Source: a virus
Virus record (IMG/VR): IMGVR_UViG_3300046009_008694
Location: 1 to 23,136 of that record
Strand: one strand, 5' to 3'
DNA: 23,136 bases
The notes beneath the pieces were generated by a model. It had not been told where the DNA came from and made no database searches. It saw only the letters and a list, made by a program, of their open reading frames with translations. The first letter of the stretch is position 1, and every line of letters starts with the position of its first letter. The position numbers and the translations under genes were made by a program. Of this stretch, positions 15,166 to 23,136 are shown piece by piece.

Positions 15166-15313
15166 GTATTTAAAAAGTTTATTGGACCAATATTATCTGT
15201 TGGGTTCAAAAATGAATCTGTCTTATTCTGATTTCATGAAAATGCCGTCTTATCACCGTAGATACTTAGTTGATAGGGTTATTGAAATTAATACGCCTAA
15301 AAACGAACAGTAG
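15152..15313 (+). CDS. C-terminal frameshift extension of the gp26-like protein (+1 frame)
   Basis: The frame one base ahead of the gp26-like gene is open from 15131 to a TAG at 15311-15313. From the presumed slip site it encodes 53 residues. These include SSEYLKSLLDQYYLLGSKM and YSDFMKMPSYHRRYLVDRV. A small aromatic 'ys-f--MP-y-RR-yl---i' segment is characteristic of the short proteins or C-terminal extensions before tape measure genes in T4-like phages. As a separate gene it could start at ATG 15212 (33 residues) or TTG 15182. Both would cut off the first helix, so fusion by frameshift is the better explanation. Alternatively, one extra T in the T6 run is a sequence error that split one gene. 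Confidence 0.6.
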   Translation, partial: ALSSEYLKSLLDQYYLLGSKMNLSYSDFMKMPSYHRRYLVDRVIEINTPKNEQ

Positions 15314-15315
15314 GT

Positions 15316-15323
15316 TATTTATA
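15316..15323 (+). promoter_or_regulatory. Putative late promoter for the tape measure gene
   Basis: TATTTATA lies in the 26-base gap after the frameshift-extension stop, 16 bases before the ATG at 15340. The leader is A-rich without a Shine-Dalgarno sequence. Confidence 0.55.
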
Positions 15324-15339
15324 TAAAAAAGATTAAACA

Positions 15340-17403
15340 ATGTTACATTTTGTAGTAGGTGGTGGTGAGGCAACTCCTGAGTCAGACCCGTTAGGAAGTT
15401 ATTTAAGTAGTTATGGTCTTGGACCTGCAAAGGAATTAAAGGATGGTTTTAAAGAGATTTTCAAAACTATCCAGTCTATGGATGCTGAGATGGCAAAGTT
15501 TAACAAAACCATGGGTCTCAGTGCAGCTAATGGAATTGCTTTAAAAAATAATTTTAATGAATCTTATCAGTCAATAGTAGATTTAGGTGGTAAATTAAGT
15601 GATGTTGTTGACCAACAAGCTGCTCTTTTAAATGTTTCGGGTAGAAACTTAATATCTCTTCAAAGTCAATCAGAGGCGTTATTCGCCGCAGTATCGGTAA
15701 CGGGACTCAAAGCTGAAGAACTACAAAAATCATTTTATGATGCCGGTATGGAAGGTGCTCATATTGCTGAAAATATTGGGAAAATAGTTCAAGTATCAAA
15801 TCAATTAGGTGTTAACGCACAGGCGGTTTCAAAAACTGTAACTGAAAATCTTGATAAATTAAATAGGTTTGGTTTTACAAATGGTGTTGAAGGTTTAGCT
15901 AAAATGGCTGGAAAGGCTCAAGCTTTAAGGTTTGATATGAATGAAACTTTAGATTTAGCTGATGACTTAATGAGTCCTGAAAAGGCAATTGAGACCGCAG
16001 CTGCGATACAAAGATTAGGGGGAGCGGCAACTGCATTAACTGACCCATTAAAATTAATGGATTTGGCTCAAAATGATGTTGGAGGACTTCAAGACGAACT
16101 TGGTAAATTAGCTAAACAATATACATATTTTGATGAAAAAACTGAATCTTTCCAAATTATGCCAGGAGCGAGAAGACAACTTAAAGAAGTTGCTGACGCT
16201 TTAGGTATTGATAGAAAAGAATTTGAGAAAATGGCGTTGGAGACTAGTAAGTTGGATGATAAAATGTCTAAAATTAAATTTTCTGGTTTAGACATATCTA
16301 AAGAAGATAGAGAACAACTTGCAAATCTTGCTCAATTACAGGATAGTAAAATTACAGGTAAAAAAGAATATGTTGTAAATTATCGAGATGCTGATGGTAA
16401 AATGCAACAGGCAGAATTAGCTAGTTTGAGTCGAGAACAATTAGACGCGATTAAAAAACAAACTGAACAAGATGCTATGGATGAGGGTAAAGACCCTCAA
16501 AAAGAATTAGTTAGACTTGCTAAAGAACAATTAGGACAATTTGGTCGATTAGCCGCCGCTAACGAAAAAATTGCAAACACTGCAAATATTACCGCAGGTG
16601 CGTCTAAAGCTGGTGAAAACATCTTAAAGGAAGCTGCTAAGACTTCAGAGACGTTTGCCAATGACATAGTCTTAAAGAGCTTCGGTCCAAAATCCGAATT
16701 TAAAACTGAGTTAGATAGAGCAGGAAAAGATATTGGAGAACTTTCAAATTTATTAATAAATTTGGCATCAGGTGATATTGTAAAAGTTTTTAAATCTCTT
16801 GAAGGTGCAACATCAGTTCTTGGTCCAACTATTGCGAGTGTAGGAACAACATTGTCGACACAATTTCAAGCTGCATTAAGCAAACAACTTCTTAATCTTC
16901 AAACCTTAACCGCGACAGTTTCAACTGGAAGTTTTAATATTACGGCAATCAAAGCCTTACAAACACAAATAACTACAGAACAGACTAAATCAACTGGTGA
17001 TGGATTTAGAACTCCGATTGGAGATAGTCTTAAAACGCCTCAAGGGACTTTTGATATCTATGAAAAAGATTATATGTTAATAGCGACAAAACTTCCCGAA
17101 GTTTTACAAAAAAGTTCAGAGACAGGTATGAAAAACGTGTTAAAGGATAAAATGACAGATATTAATAATATAATTTCAGGTGCGTTAAGTAACATTAATG
17201 TAAATAATAATACAGGAAATAACCAACCTCAAAAACAAGAAGTTGTACATACTGTTAATTTTAAAGTTTCTGTTGACGGACCAAAAAACAAACTTACAGA
17301 CATGTTAGTTGAGGAACTCCCAAAGAACCCAACTTTAATGCAATATATTGTTAAACACTTTGATAATACAAAAACTTCGGGAGGAATGATTGTTAAAAAA
17401 TAA
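15340..17403 (+). CDS. Tail tape measure protein
   Basis: This 687-residue protein is largely alpha-helical and rich in Ala, Gln, Lys and Leu, with few aromatic residues. It contains long helical stretches (for example DLGGKLSDVVDQQAALLN and GKIVQVSNQLGVNAQAV). A hydrophobic, glycine-containing segment near residues 466-510 (LSNLLINLASGDIVKVFK, GPTIASVGTTLST) is typical of the membrane-interacting part of tape measures. A Asn-rich linker near residues 625-635 leads to a C-terminal beta-containing domain (VVHTVNFKVSVDGPKNK). Its position after tube and gp26-like genes fits. At the usual 1.5 angstroms per residue the tail would be about 100 nm long. The N-terminal glycine run (GGGEATPESDP) is unusual but in frame with the only ATG near the octamer. 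Confidence 0.8.
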   Translation: MLHFVVGGGEATPESDPLGSYLSSYGLGPAKELKDGFKEIFKTIQSMDAEMAKFNKTMGLSAANGIALKNNFNESYQSIVDLGGKLSDVVDQQAALLNVSGRNLISLQSQSEALFAAVSVTGLKAEELQKSFYDAGMEGAHIAENIGKIVQVSNQLGVNAQAVSKTVTENLDKLNRFGFTNGVEGLAKMAGKAQALRFDMNETLDLADDLMSPEKAIETAAAIQRLGGAATALTDPLKLMDLAQNDVGGLQDELGKLAKQYTYFDEKTESFQIMPGARRQLKEVADALGIDRKEFEKMALETSKLDDKMSKIKFSGLDISKEDREQLANLAQLQDSKITGKKEYVVNYRDADGKMQQAELASLSREQLDAIKKQTEQDAMDEGKDPQKELVRLAKEQLGQFGRLAAANEKIANTANITAGASKAGENILKEAAKTSETFANDIVLKSFGPKSEFKTELDRAGKDIGELSNLLINLASGDIVKVFKSLEGATSVLGPTIASVGTTLSTQFQAALSKQLLNLQTLTATVSTGSFNITAIKALQTQITTEQTKSTGDGFRTPIGDSLKTPQGTFDIYEKDYMLIATKLPEVLQKSSETGMKNVLKDKMTDINNIISGALSNINVNNNTGNNQPQKQEVVHTVNFKVSVDGPKNKLTDMLVEELPKNPTLMQYIVKHFDNTKTSGGMIVKK

Positions 17404-17413
17404 TAAATCATTC

Positions 17414-17421
17414 TATTTATA
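17414..17421 (+). promoter_or_regulatory. Putative late promoter for the large baseplate gene
   Basis: TATTTATA lies 14 bases before the ATG at 17436. Here the sequence extends to a near-palindrome, TATTTATAAATA, so it also contains TATAAATA, the T4 late-promoter consensus, at 17418-17425. Confidence 0.55.
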
Positions 17422-17435
17422 AATAAAATCACCCG

Positions 17436-20400
17436 ATGAGTGAAAGTACATTAGATTATTCAAATTCAGAGTTTTTTAGGAATCGTCTTGTTACAAGAAA
17501 CCTACAACCATATAATGTTGAAGGTGCTTTCCAATCGTCAAATTCTAACCCTTATTATGAAACTAACATTAGTGATAATTCAGTAATTGATTCACCTAAT
17601 GTTAATAATGAAATTTTTACTGAAGCTCAACAAGAGATTATACCAAATCAATATGGGCCTACAGGTGGTTTCCAAGACGCATCTGGTTTTATTAATAAAA
17701 CAACAGGACAGGTAAATGAAAACTCATCAAATCAATTAGAATATTGGCCATTACAAAATGATACCAATATGGATTTGGTTAATGAAACATGGATTGATTT
17801 GGCAGAAGTTAGTAATAGATTTATTCCTAATGGTGGTTATCAAGGGTTATATTTTACAGATACTAAAATTTTACCTAAAAATGAAGGGGTTAAAGAGTAT
17901 AATCCATTAAACTTACCGTTTGTTATTGGTAATTACTCTTTAGCGGATATTATTTTTGGTAATGATAGTTTAGTACAACAAGATTCATACTTATTACAAA
18001 TATCGGTTCTTGAATTAAGAAAGGCATTTCAATATAGAATTGCTCAAGAATTATTACAAACAAGTGTTGCAAATAATCTATCAATTAATAGTAATCCGTT
18101 ACAATCAAGTTTACTTGCGACAAATCAAATTCAATTAAGTTATTTAGATTATCACATTACCGTTCCTGATGGTGTTTTAGATTTTACAGCAGATTTAGGA
18201 CAAAGAATAACAGGAGCTTATTTACCATTTTCACCAATCGAAGGTGATTATTTTTCTTTTTCACCAAGACAACCTAAAACAGGACTTGGTAGGTATGTAC
18301 AAAGATTAAGTAATAATGATGGTAACGCTTCGGTAAAGTTTTTAGCAAATACTGGAGGAGGTCAAAAATCCATATTATTCTCTAACTTGGAGTATAATAG
18401 ATATTCACCAAACTACGATAGGAATATCACAAGAGCTGGACAATTATTAAATAATATATTTGGTGATATTGGAAGAAATAATGAACAAGATGATAGTGGT
18501 AATTTATATGTTGGTGGTAGAGACGAATTAAAGTATACCACATCACCTGCTGGTGAAACACCAATTAATGGATACGGAGAACCGACTGGAGCGGTTGTAT
18601 TAGGTCCTGATGCGGTTGGTAAATTATATGAAGGAAACCAAAATTTTGATTTTGGTTTAAATGATAACAATACTGTTGTTGGTGGATTTGTTTGGACAAA
18701 AACAGGTGATGAAGACTTTGGTACATTATACGGACCTGAAGGAGAACAATTTGGTGTTGATAACAGTAATAACACCGCAATTAATTTATCTGATAGATAT
18801 TCATCTTCTTTAAACTATGAATTTAAAAGAGGTTCAATATTAGACAATACACAAAGATTAATTGATTCAGCACCTGCTAGCGGATTAGCGAGAAGATTAC
18901 ATGCGGGTAATGCAATTAATCAAATGTCAAAAGTTTTTAATGACGGATATAAAGAATTAACTAAAGGTTCTAAAGTTATTAAATACTATACCGATGTTAA
19001 CAAAAATTTAATTGGTAAAGAATACGGTAGAATTTTTACAAAAGATAAACCATATCAACAATACCAAGATTTACAAAGTACAGTTGCTAATACAAGTGCA
19101 AGTGAAACTAATGGAAATATACGAAAATACAGTAACTCAGTTATTGACTCAACATATAATTTGAATATTGCACCATGGAGAGGAGAAGGCTCAACAAATG
19201 TTTTAGGTACTGGTGACGATACAAAAGTTAAAAAATATATGTTCTCAATTGAGAATTTAGCTTGGAAAGGAAGTGCGTTGTATAATGATTTACCGGGATG
19301 TGAAAAAGGTCCTAATGGGGGAAGAATAATGTGGTTCCCACCATACGATTTAACATTTAGTGAGACTTCTTCACCTAATTTTGACTCAACTACATTTTTA
19401 GGTAGACCTGAACCAATATATACTTATAAAGACACAAGTAGAACAGGTTCACTTTCGTTTTCAATTATTGTTGACCATCCGTCAGTTTTAAATTTAATTG
19501 CTAAAAAAGAATTACAAAATGATTTAACTGATAAAAAAGATTCTGTTATAGAGTCGTTTTTCGCGGGAGCGGCAAAATTTGACTTATACGATTTAGCGGC
19601 AAGATTTGCAACATTAGATATTCAAACACTTAAACAATTACAAGAAAGTGTGTTATCAAGTAATCAAAGTTCGGCGGAACAAGTAAATGTGGTTACGACA
19701 GAATTGTCAGAAAATAACTCAACTGCTCAAAACCTACCTAATTTTTCAGACTACCAAGGGTATGGTGCGTATTTTCCTCAGTGGGATTCATCAATAACAG
19801 CAACTGATTATGAGGTTATTTATAATGATTATATCGGTCAAAAATTAATTTATTCAGGATACCCCGAATCAACCGCAACAACTATTTTTTTTAACACAAT
19901 AACTGATAACTATAATAAATTAGTTGATTTAAGAAAAAGAGTTTTAGAAGCTGTTACAACAGAAAATTGTCAAGTTGTAATAGAAATGAATGGTATAAAA
20001 TTTCAACCAATAGACGCAGCACCTAGTGAATCGCGAAATAAAGATTATATTGAATCTATAAAATTGTTTTTTTCTAATTTTACTGACTCTAATAATAATA
20101 AATTGGCTAAATATATTCGAGATGAAACTGTTAAGTTTATTTATTCAAATTTACTTTTAACTACTGCTGAAACTAAAAAGGCTGATGGTTCACCACCAAT
20201 ACCTATTAATTGTGCGGTTAATTTAACAGGTTGGACTCAAACATATAGTTTAGTTGCAATGTGTTCAAGATATGTTAGTATTAAAAGTATTAGTGTAACA
20301 CCTAAAAATCCGGCAAATGCAAACGCTGGTTCAAATACAAACGCTAATAATATTGCTAATCAAAGTACACCTTTTGGTTTAACACCACAAAGTCCTCAGG

Positions 20401-22178
20401 ATATACAGAAAAAAAACTTAACTAAAAGATTGTTAAGAAAAAAACTCTTAAATGAATGTGATTATTTTGAAGTGTTAAAACAAACGGACCCATTTGCGTA
20501 TACATCTATTTCTGATAAAGTAAAATATTTTCAACCGGCGTTTCATGCTATTACTCCCGAAGGATTAAATAGTCGATTAACTTTCTTAAATCAATGTACA
20601 AGACCTGGTAACACAATACCCGTTATTAATGACCAAGGTCAACAAGATACATCAACATCAACATATAATACAAATTTTGGTACACCACCTGTATTAGTAA
20701 TTAGAGTGGGTGATTTTTACAATACAAAGGCAATTCCTGATAATTTACAATTAACTTTTGAAAATTTAGATATTAATCCTGAAGGAATTGGGTTACAACC
20801 GATGATTGCAAAGGTTACATTAGGTCTTAAACTTATTGGTGGTAGTGGGTTAAAAGGACCTATTGATAAATTACAAAACGCATTATCATTTAACTACTTT
20901 GCAAATACTGAAATGTATGATGAAAGAGCGGACGAAACTGAAAGTACTGATATATTAGATGATAGATTGTTTGATTCTATTGTTTTTGCGGAGCCTTTAG
21001 CAACATTTAATGATTTACAAATTATTCCCGAGGCAGGGGATACAATAGGTACTATTTTAACAATAATTCCTTCAGGAGATACTCAAACAGGTACCATACA
21101 GTATACAGACTTTTTTAACAAATTTATTGATTCAACAAAAGAGTATTTTACTACAACTTTGAATTTTATTGAAAATTCAATTAATAACTATAATTTTGGA
21201 ATTTACTCTCAAATGACATTTGATAGAAACTTTGTTAATGGAGATTTTAAAATTTCAGGGTTAACACAATCTTGTAAAATTTATGGTAAACCAAGTAGTA
21301 CAACCTTAAATTTAACTGAAGTTGCTAATCAATTAAAATCTGAAATAGATACCGGTGATGAAACAATCATAAAGGCTTTAATTGATGATAATAGTGTTGG
21401 TGGTCTTGCAGCTAATAGAGTTAAAACTAATTATAAAAATTTAATTGATAATAAAATTAATAATGCGTTTAATAATGTTAATTCAGACGCTCAAAATTTT
21501 GCGAATTACCAATCAGAATATATTAAAAATATTGAAAAATTAAATTCAATTGTTGGAAATCAATTAGACGGAAAAATATTAACTAACGGAGAACCTAAAG
21601 GATATCTAATATCCACCGATACTGATTTTAATGACGCATATTCTTTAGTTTGTTCAGGTATTACAAATTTTTATAATTTGCTTTCAGCTAACCAATTTTT
21701 ACCTAGTGGTAGTGGCTCACCATATTTTGAATATACTAATTATTTGGTTAATATTTTAGAAGGGGAAATTGTTTCAGATTCAAATAATCTTTTATTTACA
21801 TTATTTTATGATGACCTAAAAGATTCTACTAAAAGAGAACAATTTATTAAAGATTTAACTATCAATCCTATTCTGAGTTCCTCAGGTGCGACCATAGATA
21901 GGGTTGAGACAACAGTAGGTAGTATTACTGAAACATTAGACGCTTGGAATTACACAATAGTTGGAAGTTTTAAAGCGTTTACAGACAAACCTGAGGTACA
22001 ACAATATCTTAATTATAATCCGCAAATAAACAATTCAACAATTAAAGAACCAAGGGTGTATAATTTCACAACATCAGGTGTTACAAATACACAATTAACT
22101 AGTTTAAGAAATTTATTTTCATCTGTTAATACAAATGATGATAATAATACTTTTAATGGTAAAAAACAATTTAACTAA
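17436..22178 (+). CDS. Large multidomain baseplate structural protein
   Basis: This 1580-residue protein has no catalytic motif that I recognise. The N-terminal 600 residues are Asn/Gln/Tyr-rich. Residues about 602-690 read FSIENLAWKGSALYNDLP, then FPPYDLTFSET and PIYTYKDTSRTGSLSFSI, a beta-rich block like those in tail-tube-cap or baseplate proteins. A Asn/Ala-rich linker lies near 960-990. Residues about 1035-1165 contain HAITPEGLNSRLTFLNQC, PPVLVIRVGDFYNTKAIPD and PEGIGLQPMIAKVTLGLK. This second module looks like one found in structural proteins of large T4-like phages. The remainder is Asn-rich with helices. It overlaps the LysM-like gene by one base (TAATG). A baseplate hub or wedge role is inferred from position and the neighbouring gp53-like gene. 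Confidence 0.65.
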   Translation: MSESTLDYSNSEFFRNRLVTRNLQPYNVEGAFQSSNSNPYYETNISDNSVIDSPNVNNEIFTEAQQEIIPNQYGPTGGFQDASGFINKTTGQVNENSSNQLEYWPLQNDTNMDLVNETWIDLAEVSNRFIPNGGYQGLYFTDTKILPKNEGVKEYNPLNLPFVIGNYSLADIIFGNDSLVQQDSYLLQISVLELRKAFQYRIAQELLQTSVANNLSINSNPLQSSLLATNQIQLSYLDYHITVPDGVLDFTADLGQRITGAYLPFSPIEGDYFSFSPRQPKTGLGRYVQRLSNNDGNASVKFLANTGGGQKSILFSNLEYNRYSPNYDRNITRAGQLLNNIFGDIGRNNEQDDSGNLYVGGRDELKYTTSPAGETPINGYGEPTGAVVLGPDAVGKLYEGNQNFDFGLNDNNTVVGGFVWTKTGDEDFGTLYGPEGEQFGVDNSNNTAINLSDRYSSSLNYEFKRGSILDNTQRLIDSAPASGLARRLHAGNAINQMSKVFNDGYKELTKGSKVIKYYTDVNKNLIGKEYGRIFTKDKPYQQYQDLQSTVANTSASETNGNIRKYSNSVIDSTYNLNIAPWRGEGSTNVLGTGDDTKVKKYMFSIENLAWKGSALYNDLPGCEKGPNGGRIMWFPPYDLTFSETSSPNFDSTTFLGRPEPIYTYKDTSRTGSLSFSIIVDHPSVLNLIAKKELQNDLTDKKDSVIESFFAGAAKFDLYDLAARFATLDIQTLKQLQESVLSSNQSSAEQVNVVTTELSENNSTAQNLPNFSDYQGYGAYFPQWDSSITATDYEVIYNDYIGQKLIYSGYPESTATTIFFNTITDNYNKLVDLRKRVLEAVTTENCQVVIEMNGIKFQPIDAAPSESRNKDYIESIKLFFSNFTDSNNNKLAKYIRDETVKFIYSNLLLTTAETKKADGSPPIPINCAVNLTGWTQTYSLVAMCSRYVSIKSISVTPKNPANANAGSNTNANNIANQSTPFGLTPQSPQDIQKKNLTKRLLRKKLLNECDYFEVLKQTDPFAYTSISDKVKYFQPAFHAITPEGLNSRLTFLNQCTRPGNTIPVINDQGQQDTSTSTYNTNFGTPPVLVIRVGDFYNTKAIPDNLQLTFENLDINPEGIGLQPMIAKVTLGLKLIGGSGLKGPIDKLQNALSFNYFANTEMYDERADETESTDILDDRLFDSIVFAEPLATFNDLQIIPEAGDTIGTILTIIPSGDTQTGTIQYTDFFNKFIDSTKEYFTTTLNFIENSINNYNFGIYSQMTFDRNFVNGDFKISGLTQSCKIYGKPSSTTLNLTEVANQLKSEIDTGDETIIKALIDDNSVGGLAANRVKTNYKNLIDNKINNAFNNVNSDAQNFANYQSEYIKNIEKLNSIVGNQLDGKILTNGEPKGYLISTDTDFNDAYSLVCSGITNFYNLLSANQFLPSGSGSPYFEYTNYLVNILEGEIVSDSNNLLFTLFYDDLKDSTKREQFIKDLTINPILSSSGATIDRVETTVGSITETLDAWNYTIVGSFKAFTDKPEVQQYLNYNPQINNSTIKEPRVYNFTTSGVTNTQLTSLRNLFSSVNTNDDNNTFNGKKQFN

Positions 22179-22501
22179 TGGCGTTACAATATTATAATCG
22201 ATATGAGAGTTTTATAGTTAATGGTCAACAAACAGTTGTACCTTATGTTAATTTATTACCTAAATCAACTGATAAAAAACATATATACATTATTGGTCAA
22301 TCAAGATTAGATAAAATATCACAACTATATTATGGAACACCATTTTTTGGTTGGTTAATTTTACAAGCGAATGGTAAATATGGTGGGTCTGAAATTAATA
22401 TTCCTAATAACGCCATTTTAACTATACCATTCCCTTTGATTAATTCCTTATTAGATTATAAAGGAGCATTAGAGCAACAGTTCTTCTATTATGGCAGGTA
22501 A
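22178..22501 (+). CDS. gp53: LysM-like baseplate wedge protein, T4 gp53-like
   Basis: This 107-residue protein contains a LysM-type core: IIGQSRLDKISQLYYGTPFF, then GWLILQANGK and EINIPNNAILTIPFP. This is the strand-helix-helix-strand pattern 'D-l-aq-yYG-p-lww-I---N' shared by LysM domains and T4 gp53. In T4, gp53 helps join baseplate wedges and is about 196 residues; here little more than the LysM core is present. It starts on the last base of the previous stop codon and overlaps the next gene by 11 bases, so the three genes are translationally coupled. No promoter motif precedes it. Confidence 0.7.
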   Translation: MALQYYNRYESFIVNGQQTVVPYVNLLPKSTDKKHIYIIGQSRLDKISQLYYGTPFFGWLILQANGKYGGSEINIPNNAILTIPFPLINSLLDYKGALEQQFFYYGR

Positions 22502-23136
22502 TATACACATTGAAAATGACTATCAAAATATTTTTGTAGTTGACCCAAATAAAGTCGATTTACCTGGTGGTCAAGTTGACCAAAGGAACATTGCACAAGA
22601 AGAATTAGTAATGTATGCTAATTTGGAATGTAACTTACAACCAAGAAGTAAATTAATTGTTGGTAGTGGGGACAAACAACTTAGAACGTTAGGTCTTGGT
22701 AAAATTAATTTTTTAAAACCAACTGGTGAAGATTTTTTAACTACTAAATGGACTGAATTACAATCACAATCTAGAACCGCTGACGAAGTAAATGGTGAAC
22801 TGTTAGGTATCACTCAAATTAGTTATAAAGTAAGTCAACCTTATGTTGCTCAGTTTACAATAAATTTAGAAGACATAAGAGGACGAGCCTTATTTGAAAG
22901 TGGAAATGACTCAATTTATTCTGCATTTTTTAACTTACCGTATCCCGTTTTTTATTTAACATTAAAAGGATGGTATGGTAAGGCTATAAGATATCAATTA
23001 GTACTTGATAAATTTCATGGAGCATTTAATTCCTCAACAGGTAATTTTGAAATAACATTAACTCTTAAATCGTTTACATTTTCAGTTTTAAGAGATTTGT
23101 TTATGACTGATTTATATGCAGTTCCTCAGATGTTCC
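22491..23136 (+). CDS. Baseplate-associated structural protein (partial, runs off the window)
   Basis: An ATG at 22491, inside the end of the gp53-like gene, opens a frame that stays open for 215 codons to the window edge. It begins MAGNIHIENDYQNIFVV. The visible C-terminal part includes FNLPYPVFYLTLKGWYGKAI and FHGAFNSSTGNFEITLTLKS, followed by FSVLRDLFMTDLYAVPQM. This 'tvKGyYGkai-y-l-L-kf---f-s-tGnfe' module is of a kind I associate with baseplate or tail structural proteins, but I cannot name the family. The 11-base overlap implies coupling with the gp53-like gene. Confidence 0.7.
   Translation, partial: MAGNIHIENDYQNIFVVDPNKVDLPGGQVDQRNIAQEELVMYANLECNLQPRSKLIVGSGDKQLRTLGLGKINFLKPTGEDFLTTKWTELQSQSRTADEVNGELLGITQISYKVSQPYVAQFTINLEDIRGRALFESGNDSIYSAFFNLPYPVFYLTLKGWYGKAIRYQLVLDKFHGAFNSSTGNFEITLTLKSFTFSVLRDLFMTDLYAVPQMF

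Noticed and set aside
17387-17412. Inverted repeat AATGATT/AATCATT at the end of the tape measure gene as a terminator
   Set aside because: Long loop and no T run after the stem; more likely chance in A/T-rich sequence.
18413-18775. Open - strand frame opposite the large baseplate gene (120 codons)
   Set aside because: Its Pro/Ser-rich translation mirrors the Gly/Asn-rich codons of the real gene; no independent support.
19817-19824. Exact TATTTATA inside the large baseplate gene
   Set aside because: It lies within a coding region with no gene start nearby. In such AT-rich DNA a few chance copies are expected, so I do not call a promoter.

Overview
The window is part of a tailed bacteriophage genome with a contractile, T4-like tail. 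This rests on a family B DNA polymerase, a large tail sheath protein, a gp19-type tail tube protein, gp14/gp15-like neck and tail-completion proteins, a tape measure protein and several baseplate proteins. The DNA is AT-rich and coding density is very high. None of the well-defined + strand starts has a purine-rich Shine-Dalgarno sequence; they are preceded by A/T-rich DNA. That is typical of Bacteroidota, so a Bacteroidota (Flavobacteria-like) host is my inference; the sequence does not prove it. I see no tRNA, rRNA, CRISPR array, insertion sequence or gene-free stretch longer than about 120 bases.

Layout. (1) 1-2999, + strand: the tail end of an upstream gene, then a complete DNA polymerase. 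(2) 2996-7778, - strand: in transcription order, a SNF2-type ATPase, an unusual fusion of a Mn-type superoxide dismutase with a possible nuclease-fold domain, a neck-like protein and a small beta-rich protein. (3) 7836-9403, + strand: gp14-like and gp15-like proteins that overlap by one base. (4) 9400-9549, - strand: a small ribbon-helix-helix-like protein. (5) 9668-17403, + strand: tail sheath, HAD-family hydrolase, tail tube, a gp26-like protein whose C-terminal part lies in another reading frame, and the tape measure protein. (6) 17436-23136, + strand: a 1580-residue baseplate protein, a LysM/gp53-like baseplate protein and a truncated structural protein that runs off the window.

Regulation. 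The octamer TATTTATA (or TATTTATC/TATTTATT) recurs just upstream of the structural transcription units on both strands. It is not seen before the DNA polymerase or the SNF2 ATPase, nor before genes that overlap or abut their upstream neighbour. I read it as the phage late promoter. By that criterion the superoxide dismutase fusion, the HAD hydrolase and the ribbon-helix-helix protein belong to the late, virion-building programme. Two intrinsic terminators with GAAA loops follow the sheath and tube genes. Two more terminator-like hairpins serving + strand genes lie inside the coding regions of the opposing - strand genes.

The most notable items are the superoxide dismutase/nuclease-like fusion, the probable +1 programmed frameshift just before the tape measure gene, and the late-promoter motif with several nearly leaderless genes.
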